Positions 17,562 to 26,167 of a stretch of 64,000 bases of DNA are shown here, piece by piece. The stretch covers positions 3,286,001 to 3,350,000 of the forward strand of contig NZ_CP032869.1 in the NCBI RefSeq assembly GCF_003576455.2. Reading direction: 5' to 3'. Position 1 is the stretch's first letter, and each line of letters starts with the position of its first letter. A program made the position numbers and the translations under genes. The notes under the pieces were generated by a model. It was given only the letters and a program-made list of their open reading frames with translations. It searched no databases and had not been told where the DNA came from. This DNA comes from Mucilaginibacter celer. GTDB lineage: Bacteria; Bacteroidota; Bacteroidia; Sphingobacteriales; Sphingobacteriaceae.

Positions 17562-19127
17562 TTAATGCGCGTCAGGCACCTCTACCTTACCTCCTGCTAC
17601 CTTAGCTTCCTTCCTCCTTTTAATGGTCATGATCACCAACGGGATACAACAAGCATTCATGATAGCCAGCAACAGGAAGGCATCCATATAACTCAATAAA
17701 AAAGTTTGCCTCGAAACAGTATTTTCCAAGGCCCCTAACGATTGCTGTAAAGCCCTTAAATAATTGGTACCATGAGCTATCAAATTATTAACAAACGATT
17801 GGCGACGGGCAATAGTAAACGGATCGGAGGCGGTAACATGTGCTATTAACGACATCCGGTTATTAGCCGCCCTGTGCGCGATATAAGTATTGATTAACGC
17901 TATACCAAACGAACCGCCCATTTGCCGCATCATATTGTTTAAAGCCGCGCCTTGCGGGATATCCTGCGGTTTTAACTCTGAAACGGCAAGGGCTGTAAGT
18001 GGAACTATTAACAGTGCTGCCCCCAAACCACGACAAATAAGCGGGATAAAGAAGTAGGCATTACCCGTTTCAAGGTTCGATCCCGACATCATGAAGCCGA
18101 AAATAGCCGACAAACCAAACCCCATAATGATGAGGTATTGCGGCCTCAGTCCGCTCTGCAGCATTTTACCCAAAAACGGCGAGATCATAGCCGCCATCAG
18201 CGTACCCGGCAGCAACATGGTGCCGGTTTGAAATGCCGAGTAGCCAATAATACGCTGCGCATACAACGGGAACACAAACACCGCGCTAAATAAACCGAAT
18301 CCCAACACAAACGTCATTATAGCCGAGATGGATAACGTTGTACTTTTCAATACGCGCAGGTTAATCACCGGGTGCTCTATCCGCAGTTCCCACCAAATAA
18401 GGATGGCCAGTGATGCGATAGATAGCATGGTTAAAACGATGATGTATGTAGCTGCAAACCAATCATCAGTTTCGCCGCGTTCAAGTACTACCTGTAACGA
18501 GCCAACGCCTACCGCCAGTAAAAATATGCCGAACCAATCGATACTTCGCCCATCGGTTGATGGTTTGCTGGGGCGTAGGTAGATATAGGATAACAAGGCT
18601 GCCATAAGCCCGATAGGGATATTAACATAAAAAATCCACTGCCAGGAAAGGTTATCCACAATATAACCGCCCATTACCGGGCCTATCGACGGGCCAATGA
18701 TAATACCCAAACTAAATATACCGCTGGCGGTAGGCCGCTCCTTTACAGGAAAAGTTTCAAACAAAATAGATTGAGAGGTAGATAATAAGGCTCCGCCACC
18801 TATTCCCTGGAAAAAACGAAAAGCCACCAACTCCCACAAATTATGCGAAAAACCACAAAGCGCGGAGGCGAGCGTAAATAACAGGATCGAGCCGATGTAG
18901 TATTGCTTCCGGCCAATCTTCTCGGCCAGAAAGCTCGTCATGGGGATAATGATCACGTTTGCTATGGCGTACGAAGTGATAACCCACGCGGTATCCTCAA
19001 GCGATGCGCCCAAATTGCCACTCATCGTATTGATTGATACGTTTACGATGGTGGTATCTATTAATTCAATAATGGTTGAGGTAATAATGGTTACCACAAT
19101 AATCCATTTCCTAAAGCCGGTTTCCAT
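17562..19127 (-). CDS. MFS exporter, DHA2 (EmrB/QacA) family
   Basis: The frame is open to 19214, but METGFRKW at 19127 is the better start: it begins directly before the first helix, and the extra 29 residues are unlike the family. That gives 521 residues and 14 hydrophobic segments. AEKIGRKQYYIGS is MFS motif A and IGPSIGPVMGGYIVDN motif C of proton-driven drug exporters. Divergent from an AraC regulator (starts 19269; 141-bp gap), which probably controls it. Such pumps export hydrophobic drugs, often with a membrane-fusion partner; none is present here. Confidence 0.9.
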   Translation of the reverse strand: METGFRKWIIVVTIITSTIIELIDTTIVNVSINTMSGNLGASLEDTAWVITSYAIANVIIIPMTSFLAEKIGRKQYYIGSILLFTLASALCGFSHNLWELVAFRFFQGIGGGALLSTSQSILFETFPVKERPTASGIFSLGIIIGPSIGPVMGGYIVDNLSWQWIFYVNIPIGLMAALLSYIYLRPSKPSTDGRSIDWFGIFLLAVGVGSLQVVLERGETDDWFAATYIIVLTMLSIASLAILIWWELRIEHPVINLRVLKSTTLSISAIMTFVLGFGLFSAVFVFPLYAQRIIGYSAFQTGTMLLPGTLMAAMISPFLGKMLQSGLRPQYLIIMGFGLSAIFGFMMSGSNLETGNAYFFIPLICRGLGAALLIVPLTALAVSELKPQDIPQGAALNNMMRQMGGSFGIALINTYIAHRAANNRMSLIAHVTASDPFTIARRQSFVNNLIAHGTNYLRALQQSLGALENTVSRQTFLLSYMDAFLLLAIMNACCIPLVIMTIKRRKEAKVAGGKVEVPDAH

Positions 19128-19268
19128 GCCACAAAAGTAGATGCGCTTTTGTTGGAGGGGCTTATAGTTTTCAAACAGAAAATTATAACAATCAAACACA
19201 ACACTCTTTTTCAATCATCAAAAAGTCATATTCGGTTATAATATTCAAATAAGTTTTATCTTAGCGTA

Positions 19269-20171
19269 ATGCAAGCAATAGAAACCCTTGAGCAATTTTA
19301 TCAGCGCCACCCGGTTGATAACCAGAAAGTGTTTTCAGAAAACAATACCGGGCAGGGACACTTTAACGTGTTTTTGCGCCGGCCCTGCCAACGGCGCACT
19401 CCCTTTAGTCGTCGCGATTTTTATAAAATAACGTTGGTTATCGGTCAGGGTAAAATGCATTATATCGATAAGGAGATAGAAGTTAATCAGCCGGCGCTGG
19501 TGTTTTCAAGCCCCTCGGTACCCGCCTCATGGGAGTGCGGGCCAGGACCACAAACCGGTTGGTTTTGCATATTTACGCAAGGTTTTATCGATTCGTACGA
19601 GCAAAAAAGCCCCATCCAGGATTTCCCGCTGTTTAAAGCCGGTGGTAGCCACATTGTTTTTTTAAATGATAGCGAGGTAAGCTTTTTATCGGCCGTGCTT
19701 AAAAAAATGATGCAGGAAATGGATTCAGATTATCCGGGTAAATACGACCTGCTACGCAGCTACCTCAAGATACTGATGCACGAGGCTTTGAAAATAGCCC
19801 CTGCCTCATCCGAAAACCTTGCAGGCGCCGCAGCGAGGCTCACAAGCCAGTTTTTAGAACTATTGGAGCGGCAGTTCCCGATAGATTCGCCGGGGCAGCA
19901 TCTCAAACTAAAAACAGCAAATGATTTTGCAGGTAGCCTGGCCGTACATACCAACCACCTTAACCGATCTGTAAAAGAGATGACGGGCTTAACCACCAGT
20001 CAGCATATTTCAGGGCGGATTTTGAAGGAAGCTCAGGCTTTGCTGAAACATACTGACTGGAGTATTGCCCAGATAGCATCGGGTTTAGGCTTTGAGGAGC
20101 CTGCCTATTTTACAAATTTTTTCAAGAAACATACTTCTTCTTCGCCGGGAATGGCAAGGAGCGCTGTTTAA
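19269..20171 (+). CDS. AraC-family transcriptional regulator
   Basis: 300 residues: an N-terminal cupin-like sensing domain (about residues 25-180) and a C-terminal AraC double helix-turn-helix (about 205-298; HISGRILKEAQALLKHTDWSI, then IASGLGFEEPAYFTNFFKKH). Divergent from a DHA2 exporter gene, so it likely senses a toxic compound or metabolite and activates export. ATG at 19269. Seventy-seven bases after its stop comes an unrelated TetR gene with its own operator. Confidence 0.9.
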   Translation: MQAIETLEQFYQRHPVDNQKVFSENNTGQGHFNVFLRRPCQRRTPFSRRDFYKITLVIGQGKMHYIDKEIEVNQPALVFSSPSVPASWECGPGPQTGWFCIFTQGFIDSYEQKSPIQDFPLFKAGGSHIVFLNDSEVSFLSAVLKKMMQEMDSDYPGKYDLLRSYLKILMHEALKIAPASSENLAGAAARLTSQFLELLERQFPIDSPGQHLKLKTANDFAGSLAVHTNHLNRSVKEMTGLTTSQHISGRILKEAQALLKHTDWSIAQIASGLGFEEPAYFTNFFKKHTSSSPGMARSAV

Positions 20172-20205
20172 TAACCGTTATTTTTCTATTGGTCACAAAA
20201 CGACA

Positions 20206-20231
20206 TTAAATAGACAAATTTGTCTATTTAA
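20206..20231. promoter_or_regulatory. 26-bp perfect palindromic operator upstream of TetR gene
   Basis: Perfect dyad, half-site ttaaatagacaaa. It lies 17 bases before the TetR start codon and next to a TAnnTTTG-type box (taccttt g, 20237-20244). The position suggests that the TetR protein binds here and represses its own gene and the MFS exporter behind it. If the box at 20237 is the true -7 element, the transcript would start at about the ATG and be leaderless; otherwise the promoter lies further upstream. Confidence 0.8.
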
Positions 20232-20248
20232 CAATATACCTTTGCTTC

Positions 20249-20815
20249 ATGACAAAGCAAAGAGGCCAGATTGTAACCGACAAGATATTAGATACCGCCG
20301 AACGCCTGTTTTACGGGCAGGGCTATAATGCCACCGGTATAAACCAGGTAATTGAAGAGGCCGATATCGCCAAAGCCTCGTTATACAAACACTTCGAATC
20401 AAAAGCCGACCTGATGCTGGGCTACATGCAGCGCTATCATCAGCAATGGCTTAGCCGGATAGAAACCTGCATCAACCAGATTGCCGATCCCAAAGAAAAA
20501 ATACTGGCTATTTTTGATCATCACGCCGAAAGGCAGAAATACCGCGACTTTGGCGGCTGCCCATTTATTAAAGCCAACAACGAAGCCGGCAGCACTGACC
20601 CGCGCATACAGGCCGAAATACAACAGGCTAAGCAACAATTTAAGGATATTTTAAAACAGTTGGTAAACCAAACCAATCACAAACATATACTGAGCGATGC
20701 CGAACTCGCCGAGCTCATTTACCTGCTTATAGAGGGCGGTGTTGCCGCCGGATCTGTATTTAAGCAGGCTACCGACCTTCAAAACGCAAAACAAATCATT
20801 CAACAATTTATCTGA
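20249..20815 (+). CDS. TetR/AcrR-family transcriptional regulator
   Basis: 188 residues. The N-terminal TetR helix-turn-helix covers residues 8-55 (ILDTAERLFYGQGYNATGIN, then KASLYKHFESKADLM); the rest is the helical ligand-binding core. GGCPFIKANNEAG is typical of a large subgroup that responds to electrophiles or small hydrophobic compounds. The next gene (DHA2 exporter) starts two bases after the stop, so both form one unit behind the 26-bp palindrome at 20206-20231. Confidence 0.93.
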   Translation: MTKQRGQIVTDKILDTAERLFYGQGYNATGINQVIEEADIAKASLYKHFESKADLMLGYMQRYHQQWLSRIETCINQIADPKEKILAIFDHHAERQKYRDFGGCPFIKANNEAGSTDPRIQAEIQQAKQQFKDILKQLVNQTNHKHILSDAELAELIYLLIEGGVAAGSVFKQATDLQNAKQIIQQFI

Positions 20816-20817
20816 TC

Positions 20818-22212
20818 ATGACAAAGCAACATAATAAATGGTTAGAACTGGCTATCGTTCTCTCGGCGCCGCTTCTATCAGTAATAGATGTTTTTATAAT
20901 TAACGTAGCAGCGCCATCCATTAAAAAAGGCGTGCACGCTACAGATGCCGAAATACAATTGGTTATTGCCGGTTATCTGCTGGGGTATGCTGCCTTCCTG
21001 ATTACCGGCGGCAGGGCCGGCGACCACTTCGGGCGTAAAAAAGTATTTTTTTGGGGGATGCTGGCTTTCACTGTAGCTTCCTGCCTGTGCGGGCTATCAA
21101 CAACGCCATTACAACTTAACATCACCCGCTTTTTTCAGGGACTGAGTGCCTCGTTTATGGTACTGCAAACCATCGCCTTTATCCAGATCCTGTTTACCGA
21201 TGTTAAAGAGCGTGCCAAAGCCATAGGCATGTTTGGCATCACCCTGGGCGTAGCTGCTGTTACCGGGCAGGTATTAGGCGGTTATTTATCAGATACCCAC
21301 TGGACTGTTGCGGGCTGGCGATTGATATTTTTTATTAACCTGCCCATAGGCATCGCCACACTATGGGCAACCTACAAATACGTTAACGAAACCAAGGTTA
21401 ATCAGGGCAGCAAATTTGATTACTCGGGTATAATGATCCTTACGCTGGCTCTGTTTAACCTGATATTCCCTTTGATAGAAGGCCGCGAAAAAGGCTGGCC
21501 TTTATGGAGTATTGCATTGCTCGTTTCATCTGTAGCAGTATTTATATATTTTGTACGCGATCAAAACAAAAAACTGGCGAACAATGCCAACCCGCTTATT
21601 GATATGCGGGTTTTCAGGATCAAGGATTTCAATATCGGGCTTATCGCGGTGCTATTCCATTTTATGCTGCATACTTCGTACCTGCTGCTTAGTGCGGTTT
21701 ACCTGCAAAACGGATTAAAGGTATCAGCGCTTGATTGTGGTTTGTATTTTATTTTGCCTGGGGTGTTGTTCACTGCCTCATCTGTAATGGCGTCTAAACT
21801 TATTGTGAGGTTTGGCAAACGCGTACTGCAGGTTGGCGTGGTTATTTTGGCGGCCGCATTTATTTTGCAGCTGCTATTATTAAAACCAGGAGCTCCGGCA
21901 TCGCTTATTGTTTTACTGATGGGTACCTGGGGTTTTGGCAATGGCATGGTATTGCCATCGCTGCTCAATATCGCCCTTAAAAGCGTACCAACTGAATATG
22001 CCGGTGCGGCCGCGGGTATTTACTCTACTTTTCAGCAAACTGCTTCGGCATTGGGGGTGAGTATTATTGGTGGGATCTTTTTTTATTTTGCCAAAGATGG
22101 ATGGCAGGCGGCTTATCACTCCGGCATTATTGCCATATTGGTTTGTACCGGGTTGGTAGGCTTGATGCTGTATTTACTACCGGAGGGTAAAGAGTACGAA
22201 TGTTTTTTCTGA
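20818..22212 (+). CDS. MFS exporter, DHA2 family
   Basis: 464 residues, 14 predicted membrane segments. GGRAGDHFGRKKVFFWG is motif A; LGVAAVTGQVLGGYLSD is motif C of antiporters. Two bases after the TetR stop, so it is co-transcribed and repressed with it. Likely substrate: the same hydrophobic compound that the TetR protein senses. It differs from the DHA2 proteins at 17562 and 27755 and belongs to another branch. Confidence 0.9.
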   Translation: MTKQHNKWLELAIVLSAPLLSVIDVFIINVAAPSIKKGVHATDAEIQLVIAGYLLGYAAFLITGGRAGDHFGRKKVFFWGMLAFTVASCLCGLSTTPLQLNITRFFQGLSASFMVLQTIAFIQILFTDVKERAKAIGMFGITLGVAAVTGQVLGGYLSDTHWTVAGWRLIFFINLPIGIATLWATYKYVNETKVNQGSKFDYSGIMILTLALFNLIFPLIEGREKGWPLWSIALLVSSVAVFIYFVRDQNKKLANNANPLIDMRVFRIKDFNIGLIAVLFHFMLHTSYLLLSAVYLQNGLKVSALDCGLYFILPGVLFTASSVMASKLIVRFGKRVLQVGVVILAAAFILQLLLLKPGAPASLIVLLMGTWGFGNGMVLPSLLNIALKSVPTEYAGAAAGIYSTFQQTASALGVSIIGGIFFYFAKDGWQAAYHSGIIAILVCTGLVGLMLYLLPEGKEYECFF

Positions 22213-22328
22213 ATTTTTCATTTATTAATTATTTTAAATTGTTGGACGCAAATTTCTTGCTCCCACATATTTTTCTAAATGGACAATTGTAGTTATACAG
22301 TGGATTTTTGAAAAATGAAGGGTATTAG

Positions 22329-22477
22329 TGTACAGCAAGAGTTTGTGCAGTAATAAAGCAAGGAAGTTGATCAAGCTGTAGTACCAAAAGCTCTCCAGTG
22401 AAGAATACATCAGTCCCGATAAAGCAAGCAGCCAAGGGCTTGTTACAAGGTATTTTCAGTTTAACTTAGGTGTTTAA
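22329..22477 (+). pseudogene. possible coding remnant with an in-frame stop
   Basis: In one plus frame the sequence reads as a protein-like segment ending YISPDKASSQGLVTRYF, with a TAG at 22379-22381 between a Lys-rich part and this part, and TAA at 22475-22477. There is no start codon and no match that I recognise. It overlaps the last codons of the sigma-factor gene on the other strand. Could be the end of a lost gene, or chance. Confidence 0.25.
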
Positions 22478-23338
22478 AATTAATTTTATAAAATCGTTAT
22501 TGAAAATCTGTTCAACTATTTTCTGAGAGGTAACCGGCTCTTGTAGCGGATGTTGCTGAAAAATATCTTTGTTCAAGTCTTCAATTGTATTTGAAATTGA
22601 CAGGGCGTTGTGTTCTGATACTTCGTAAATTTTTTTCTTATAACGAGTATTGAATACCAAATTGTCGGGGTCAACAAAGCCAGCTGCTATGTTTGCCCTG
22701 GTCTTTTTTGCACACCTGCATGGGTTAGCCTTGTTCACTAATCCACATCTTTCGTTCATCCAATTATATAAGTCTTGCCTTGCTCTCATCAAGCGTATCC
22801 TAAAATTACCCGCAGAGATCCCCAAAATTTCAGAGCCTAAATTGTGGTCAATTTCAAACATTTCTCCCAGGATATAGATCATTCTTTGTTCCCGGTCAAG
22901 GCAGAGCAGCATGCCTGCTGTGCAATTAATCCTGATTTCCTCTATCGAGTCTGCAAGATCATTTTCCTCATTCGTTGTTAAGGTATGATTAGGGATTTTA
23001 TCAATTGAATCAAAGTAGGTTTCGAAATCTTGTGTTTGTAATTTAGCCTTACTATTTTTTGTGTTTAGAAAATGATTTACCGTAATTCGGTACAACCAGG
23101 TTCTGAATTTACTTTTGCCTTCAAATTTCGTTAAAGCCGTAATGGCTTTAATAAATACCTCCTGTGTTAAATCTTCTGCATCTTCAACACTCTTCGTCAT
23201 TTTTAAGGCAAGGTTGTATATAAATACCTGATGCCTGATGATCAAATTTTGCAACGCTTTTTTATCGCCACTTACAGCCAATTTAACCAGATCGGTATCT
23301 ACGTGGTCGGTATAATTGAGTTGAAAAGGATTTTCCAT
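22466..23338 (-). CDS. ECF-type RNA polymerase sigma factor with C-terminal Cys extension
   Basis: 290 residues from the ATG at 23338 (MENPFQL); an earlier frame start at 23356 adds six unlikely residues. Region 2 is residues 18-90 (DAEDLTQEVFIKAITALTKFEGKSKFRTWLYRI) and region 4 about 140-190 (LGSEILGISAGNFRIRLMRARQDL). Beyond a normal ECF factor (about 190) there are some 100 extra residues with CGLVNKANPCRCAKKTR, a Cys-rich site that could bind metal. No anti-sigma gene is adjacent. The SDR gene upstream on the same strand may be part of its regulon or operon (57-bp gap). Confidence 0.87.
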   Translation of the reverse strand: MENPFQLNYTDHVDTDLVKLAVSGDKKALQNLIIRHQVFIYNLALKMTKSVEDAEDLTQEVFIKAITALTKFEGKSKFRTWLYRITVNHFLNTKNSKAKLQTQDFETYFDSIDKIPNHTLTTNEENDLADSIEEIRINCTAGMLLCLDREQRMIYILGEMFEIDHNLGSEILGISAGNFRIRLMRARQDLYNWMNERCGLVNKANPCRCAKKTRANIAAGFVDPDNLVFNTRYKKKIYEVSEHNALSISNTIEDLNKDIFQQHPLQEPVTSQKIVEQIFNNDFIKLILNT

Positions 23339-23395
23339 ACGATAATATAAAACCAACTGGAAAGCGTAAAGTTCCCAGTTGACTAAATTTATAGG

Positions 23396-24145
23396 TTAAA
23401 TTTGATTGATACCGCCATCTACGGCTATTTCGTGTCCGGTAATATACGATGCGTCGGTTGAGGCAAGGAATAATACCGCTTTTGCCACTTCCTCCGGCTG
23501 TCCAAATCTTTTTAGCGCTGTTTGGTTGGTTATTACCTCGGCAGCACCTTGCAGGATCTTATCCGGCAATCCAATTTTACCCCAAAAAGGCGTACCTATA
23601 GGGCCGGGACTTACCGCATTTACCCTGATTCCCCGCGGTGCAAGTTCGGCGCTTGCAACACGTACAACTGAACGAAGCGCGGCCTTGCTGGCGCTTAATA
23701 AACTACTTCCGCCAAAGCCAATTTCATTTAACCAGGAGGTGGTAATGATTACCGAAGCATTTGGGTTCAAGTGTGCAATAGCCTTTTGCAGAGAAAAATA
23801 CGCCCCTTTCAGGTTTACGCTAACCATTTCGTCAAAAAAGGTTTCTGATGTTTCAGCGATTGGTGCCAATTTTCCTTGTCCTACATTTACGAAAACAACA
23901 TCAATCCCACCGAATTTTGATTTTGTTTCGGAATATAATTTTTCCAGATCGGTTAGGTTAGTCACATCGCCCTGAATTCCATAACTCATAGCACCCAGCT
24001 CTCTTGTTGCTTCATCAAGCGCCTGTTGATTTCGCCCGAATATGACAACCTTTGCACCATTTGCAATAAATTCTTTAGCTGTTGCTAAACCAATTCCACT
24101 GCCACCGCCTGTTATTACAGCAACTTTGTTTGTTAATTTTTCCAT
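23396..24145 (-). CDS. SDR-family protein lacking the catalytic tyrosine
   Basis: 249 residues, classical SDR fold: TGGGSGIG at residue 12, VNVGQGK near 86, and the C-terminus ITGHEIAVDGGINQI. The active-site segment reads SSLLSASKAALRS: the Lys of YxxxK is kept, but the Tyr position is Leu (codon tta at about 23699). The enzyme may be inactive, or may act as a binding or regulatory protein. Followed on the same strand by the ECF sigma gene, 57 bases on. Otherwise no truncation or frameshift. Confidence 0.85.
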   Translation of the reverse strand: MEKLTNKVAVITGGGSGIGLATAKEFIANGAKVVIFGRNQQALDEATRELGAMSYGIQGDVTNLTDLEKLYSETKSKFGGIDVVFVNVGQGKLAPIAETSETFFDEMVSVNLKGAYFSLQKAIAHLNPNASVIITTSWLNEIGFGGSSLLSASKAALRSVVRVASAELAPRGIRVNAVSPGPIGTPFWGKIGLPDKILQGAAEVITNQTALKRFGQPEEVAKAVLFLASTDASYITGHEIAVDGGINQI

Positions 24146-24421
24146 TTTTTAAAGTTTGATAGCAACCTCATTGTTACTGAATTTTTTGACAAGCAAAAAA
24201 TAGACGTGTTACAAAACGCTATCAACCGTATCCCAAACAGGGCGACTTACCTGTTTATTTGGAACGTTCCAAATGGCAGCAAAACCAATCAAAACAAGCA
24301 AAATTATACACTGATTATTAATTACTTAGATAGACAATCTCACCCCGAAACAAAAAAGAAATTTGACGTACCGAACAAGGTGCATTTTTTTGATATAACT
24401 TGAAAAAATTGGGGTATAAGC

Positions 24422-24459
24422 AAAAAAAAGCCTTTCAAATTACTTTGAAAAGGCTTTTT
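24422..24459. terminator. hairpin terminator-like
   Basis: A-rich arm aaaagcctttcaaa pairs with tttgaaaaggctttt (one bulge), loop ttac, followed by a T run. It lies in the 418-bp gap between the SDR gene (-) and the ankyrin gene (+), where no convincing gene ends, so it may be left from a lost gene. The 65-codon frame at 24206-24403 before it does not look like a real protein. Confidence 0.6.
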
Positions 24460-24563
24460 ACCTGGCATGGCTTTAGTCGCCCTGCCTTTACAAATTCCGA
24501 GCCCTTTTTCTGTATGAGTTGAGATTGTTGGCGAATTTAATTTTATAACTTCATCATAAAATT

Positions 24564-25613
24564 ATGGCGAAGAAAAAAACAACTCTACCAAAAGATTTTG
24601 AAGAACTGTTAAGCACAGCTACGTTTCAGGAGCTTAAAGATATTTTCAATAAATGTGATGTTGATGCACGCGGCGGCTATGGCAAACAAACCGCATTAGC
24701 ATATAACAGTTGCTCTCACGAGTTAGCAAAATGGCTGGTTGAACAGGGCGCAGATTTACACGCCGCAGATACATGGGGAAATACACCGCTGCATAATCGG
24801 TCGCGCAGCCGGTTAGGTAATATAGAAAGCTTATTATTATTGGGAGCAGATGTGAATTACAGAGATAATCAAAACAATATGCCTATCCATGCTGCAGCCG
24901 ATGCTCATCAAATTGAAAGTACAAGGCTCCTGTTGGCATATGGCAGCAAAACTGATGCATTAAATTCCAACGATAATACACCTTTGGAACAAGCGCTTTT
25001 AACGTGCCGCAACATAGATATCAAAGCTACCACTGAAATTTCCAAATTGCATTTGAAAGCTGGCGTTGGAATTACCACAAAGATGAAGAAACTTGTTGCC
25101 GAAATTGGTAAACAATTTGAGTTTCATCGAGCAAACTTTAACAAAGAAAACATTGCCGAGTTTGATCTTGCGCTTGATGAACTATATAAAATATTTGGCG
25201 TTGAACCTGTAGGTAAACGTGTTTTACACGACGGTAAATCTCAAATTGAAATAAAAGGAAAAACCTGGCAAGAACAGCATCAGGAACTTTGGGAGCTGCT
25301 GGTACCCTCAAACGGCCCGGCAGAAACGATTCAAGGAGAAATAATTCGCGTTACCGGCCGAATTGCTAATGAGTTGGAAGGAAATGGGGGAATCAACTGG
25401 GATGCAGACTATAAAAAAATGACAGATAAATTTATTGAGCTTATCAAACAGGGAAAACAACTTCCTGATGGTGAACTTTTGGAAGCGGAAGAAATTATCA
25501 TTCAAATAAAACAAAAAAATGGTGATACCGCACGCTTGTGTGAACTTGGCGTTAAGTGGGTCATTGATAATCCTGTTCCGGTGAAACTGTCACCAGTTGA
25601 TTACAAAAGATAA
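24564..25613 (+). CDS. ankyrin-repeat protein
   Basis: 349 residues. Residues about 35-150 contain three to four ankyrin repeats (WGNTPLHNRSR, NNMPIHAAADAHQIESTRLL, DNTPLEQALL). Residues 160-349 are a helical region that I do not recognise, with WELLVPSNGPAETIQGEIIR and a Trp/Asp-rich stretch. No signal peptide, so cytoplasmic. The C-terminal part resembles proteins that pair ankyrin repeats with a domain used in immunity-type genes, but this is only an impression. Single gene; a strong two-way terminator follows. Confidence 0.8.
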   Translation: MAKKKTTLPKDFEELLSTATFQELKDIFNKCDVDARGGYGKQTALAYNSCSHELAKWLVEQGADLHAADTWGNTPLHNRSRSRLGNIESLLLLGADVNYRDNQNNMPIHAAADAHQIESTRLLLAYGSKTDALNSNDNTPLEQALLTCRNIDIKATTEISKLHLKAGVGITTKMKKLVAEIGKQFEFHRANFNKENIAEFDLALDELYKIFGVEPVGKRVLHDGKSQIEIKGKTWQEQHQELWELLVPSNGPAETIQGEIIRVTGRIANELEGNGGINWDADYKKMTDKFIELIKQGKQLPDGELLEAEEIIIQIKQKNGDTARLCELGVKWVIDNPVPVKLSPVDYKR

Positions 25614-25648
25614 GCTCTTTTGTTAAAAAACTGACCTTGGGTTTGGAA

Positions 25649-25684
25649 AAAAAAAGACTGTCCTTTTTGAGACAGTCTTTTTTA
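25649..25684. terminator. bidirectional terminator
   Basis: Perfect stem aaaaaagactgtc / gacagtctttttt with loop ctttttga, A run on one side and T run on the other. It separates the ankyrin gene (+) from the tRNA-Pro gene (-) and can end both transcripts. Confidence 0.85.
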
Positions 25685-25725
25685 TAAAATAGAATTTGAC
25701 ATTTTATCCCATGTGGAAAAATCTG

Positions 25726-25799
25726 TCGGGATGGCAGGATTCGAACCTGCGGCCTCCACATCCCAAATGTGGCGCGATACCGGGCTACGCTACATCCCG
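25726..25799 (-). tRNA. tRNA-Pro(TGG), copy 1
   Basis: 74-nt cloverleaf on the minus strand: acceptor CGGGATG/CATCCCG, D arm with GTAGCGTAGCCCGG, anticodon stem CCACA/TGTGG with loop TTTGGGA (anticodon TGG), and T arm with GGTTCGAATCC. Discriminator A; the CCA end is not encoded. Identical to the copy at 25896-25969. Confidence 0.96.
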
Positions 25800-25842
25800 T
25801 TTGGCTTTCGCCGGGTATTTTAAATTCCCCAATCAGAAAATA

Positions 25843-25876
25843 AAACCCTCTAAACTTTCGATTTAGAGGGTTTTTG
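25843..25876. terminator. hairpin between the two tRNA-Pro genes
   Basis: Stem aaaccctctaaa / tttagagggttt with a short loop (ctttcga) and T runs on both sides. It should end the transcript of the upstream (minus-strand) tRNA copy at 25896-25969. Confidence 0.75.
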
Positions 25877-25895
25877 ATACTTGGTATCGCTTTTG

Positions 25896-25969
25896 TCGGG
25901 ATGGCAGGATTCGAACCTGCGGCCTCCACATCCCAAATGTGGCGCGATACCGGGCTACGCTACATCCCG
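25896..25969 (-). tRNA. tRNA-Pro(TGG), copy 2
   Basis: Base-for-base the same 74-nt tRNA as 25726-25799, with the flanking three bases (tgt) also shared. The two copies are 96 bp apart, separated by a hairpin terminator, so each probably has its own transcript. Confidence 0.96.
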
Positions 25970-26167
25970 TCTCCCTGATTGGGTGTGCAAAAGTAGGATT
26001 TTTAATCAAGTTGCAAAATTTTTTTTCAAAGAATTTCCTTACAATTTCGTAACATACTCATTAGCAAAATTTTTAGTCTTTTATTTTTTTATTGCATGAC
26101 AGTGCAGCCGGGCAAATTGCAGGCAAATCTTTCCTTTTTAAATAATAAGCCGATATTTATACAGTAA

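Noticed and set aside
23406..23975. 189-codon frame antisense to the SDR gene
   Set aside because: Shadow of a gene with clear Rossmann motifs on the other strand.
24206..24403. 65-codon frame before the hairpin at 24422
   Set aside because: Low-complexity, Asn/Lys-rich, no start context or family; kept only as a note at the terminator.
25561..25929. 122-codon minus-strand frame
   Set aside because: It covers a tRNA-Pro gene and terminator hairpins; the repeated peptide part only mirrors the two identical tRNAs.
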